Positions 63,021 to 64,000 of a stretch of DNA of 64,000 bases are shown one piece after another. This stretch comes from WRGA01 sp031553395. Lineage in GTDB: Bacteria; Bacteroidota; Bacteroidia; Bacteroidales; WRGA01. Under the pieces are notes generated by a model. The model did not search any database. It had not been told where the DNA came from and worked only from the letters and a program-made list of their open reading frames with translations. How positions within the stretch are numbered: position 1 is the first letter of the stretch; each line of letters begins with the position of its first letter. The stretch is from the NCBI GenBank assembly GCA_031553395.1, contig JAVBLR010000030.1, positions 62,001-126,000 of the forward strand. The letters are read 5' to 3'. The position numbers and the translations under genes were made by a program.

Positions 63021-64000
63021 TCACTTTTCAACTATTTCATCGTCCGTTATCACTTCTTCCACAATCTTTTTGTTGGTCAAGAGATACATAATCGGAATGA
63101 TAAAACCGTTCAGGAAGGTTGATGTGAGTAATCCGCCGAGGATTACTTTCGCCATCGGGCTTTGAATTTCGTTGCCGGGAAGGTCGCCGCCCAATGCCAA
63201 CGGTATCAGAGCAAGCGCGGAACACAATGCGGTCATCAAAATCGGATTTAAACGGTCTAACGAACCGTGCATCACACTTTCAAATGCCGACAGTCCTTCG
63301 CTTTGCAAGTCGTTGTATCGCGAAATAAGCAACATCCCGTTTCGCGTGGCAATTCCGAACAGGGATATAAATCCGATAATGACCGGAATACTGATTACGC
63401 CGCCTGCGAAAAAGATTGTAATGACACCGCCAATAAGCGCCAACGGAAGGTTCAGCAGGATAACCGCCGATTGGGTTATACTTCTGAATTGAGCAAACAG
63501 CAGCAGGAATATGACCATAATAGAGAAAATGGACGTGATGAGCAGGATGCGTGAAGCTGCCTGTTCGCTTTCAAATTGTCCGCCGTATTCAATGTGATAG
63601 CCTTCGGGCAATTTCACTTCGCCATTAATTTTTGCCTGAATATCGTTCACTACGCCCCGCAAGTCGCGCCCTGCAACGTTGGCAGAAATGACGATTTTAC
63701 GCGCCACGTTTTCCCGATTAATCGTATTGGGGCCTGTGGACGATGTAATATCGGCAATATAACCGAACGGTATTTTACGTCCGCCTGCATCTACAATCAG
63801 GTTGCGGATGCGCTCGGCGCTTTCACGGCTGTCTTCGTTTACTTTCAGCGTAAGGTCGAAAGCCTTGTTGCCTTCATATACCTGCGATACCACTTCACCT
63901 GCCAACATCACATTCACTATTTCCGCAAATTCGGTCGGTGTCATGCTGTATTTGGCCAACATTTCGCGTTTGGGTTCTATCTTTAATTGCGGACGTTCTA
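63021..64000 (-). CDS. RND efflux permease, CusA/CzcA type (C-terminal part)
   Basis: The frame is open through the right edge, giving about 325 residues of the C-terminus. It contains the second periplasmic porter region (KIPFGYIADITSSTGPNTINREN), the LPEGYHIEYGGQFESEQAA segment and the last TM helices (VIIGFISLFGIATRNGMLLISRYN, DRLNPILMTALCSALALIPL). It is a proton-driven heavy-metal or cation exporter subunit, inferred from the CusA-like ERPQLKIEPKREMLAKYS start. The downstream TolC gene supports this. Confidence 0.92.
   Translation of the reverse strand, partial: ERPQLKIEPKREMLAKYSMTPTEFAEIVNVMLAGEVVSQVYEGNKAFDLTLKVNEDSRESAERIRNLIVDAGGRKIPFGYIADITSSTGPNTINRENVARKIVISANVAGRDLRGVVNDIQAKINGEVKLPEGYHIEYGGQFESEQAASRILLITSIFSIMVIFLLLFAQFRSITQSAVILLNLPLALIGGVITIFFAGGVISIPVIIGFISLFGIATRNGMLLISRYNDLQSEGLSAFESVMHGSLDRLNPILMTALCSALALIPLALGGDLPGNEIQSPMAKVILGGLLTSTFLNGFIIPIMYLLTNKKIVEEVITDDEIVEK

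Overview
The window comes from an AT-rich member of the Bacteroidota, most likely order Bacteroidales. Evidence is the TAnnTTTG-type promoter boxes, a hybrid two-component regulator, type IX secretion (T9SS) tails (YPNPTKG) on a secreted enzyme, lipoproteins with Cys-Ser-Asp-rich starts, and single-chain glycyl-tRNA synthetase. The gene set (pectin and rhamnogalacturonan degradation plus T9SS) would fit a Dysgonomonas/Paludibacter/Proteiniphilum-like fermenter, but the genus cannot be fixed from this sequence.

Layout. 1-7.4 kb: the end of an actin-like protein gene and housekeeping genes (FKBP lipoprotein, glyS, msrBA, trxB, rsgA, a TIGR02757 protein). 7.4-18.7 kb: a minus-strand run of secreted pectin-active enzymes (CE12 acetylesterase, GH43, two GH95, CE8 pectin methylesterase, PL1 pectate lyase). 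19-24.3 kb: a TolC/MacA/MacB-type efflux operon. 24.4-27.3 kb: GNAT, an ECF sigma factor and a long NfeD. 27.3-35.8 kb: a hybrid two-component regulator followed by a 1541-residue GH95 enzyme with a T9SS tail. 36-38.9 kb: RNase G, a 30-residue basic protein, HU, SRP RNA, tRNA-Thr and tRNA-Gln. 39-49.5 kb: another GH43, a TonB receptor with a beta-helix lipoprotein, an M16 peptidase and two unknown secreted proteins.

49.5-57.6 kb is an accessory region: a probably truncated IS4-type element, gene debris, an AbiE toxin-antitoxin locus whose toxin carries two in-frame stop codons while antitoxin and palindromic operator look intact, a putative structured RNA with its own promoter and terminator, and a co-oriented cassette. 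That cassette holds a nucleotidyltransferase-HEPN fusion, a KilA-N protein, a 32-residue duplicate of the fusion's N-terminus, and a protein with a FokI-like nuclease domain. This is the best candidate for an undescribed defence-type system.

57.6-64 kb returns to core genes: cold-shock protein, DEAD-box helicase, acyltransferase and nitronate monooxygenase. It ends with a CusC/CusA-type efflux pair (CusA cut by the window end) separated by a REP-like palindrome cluster.

How it works together: the pectin enzymes would remove methyl and acetyl esters (CE8, CE12), cut homogalacturonan (PL1) and trim side chains (GH43, GH95). The regulator at 27-31 kb is the obvious candidate sensor. No SusC/SusD pair lies in the window, so glycan uptake must be encoded elsewhere.
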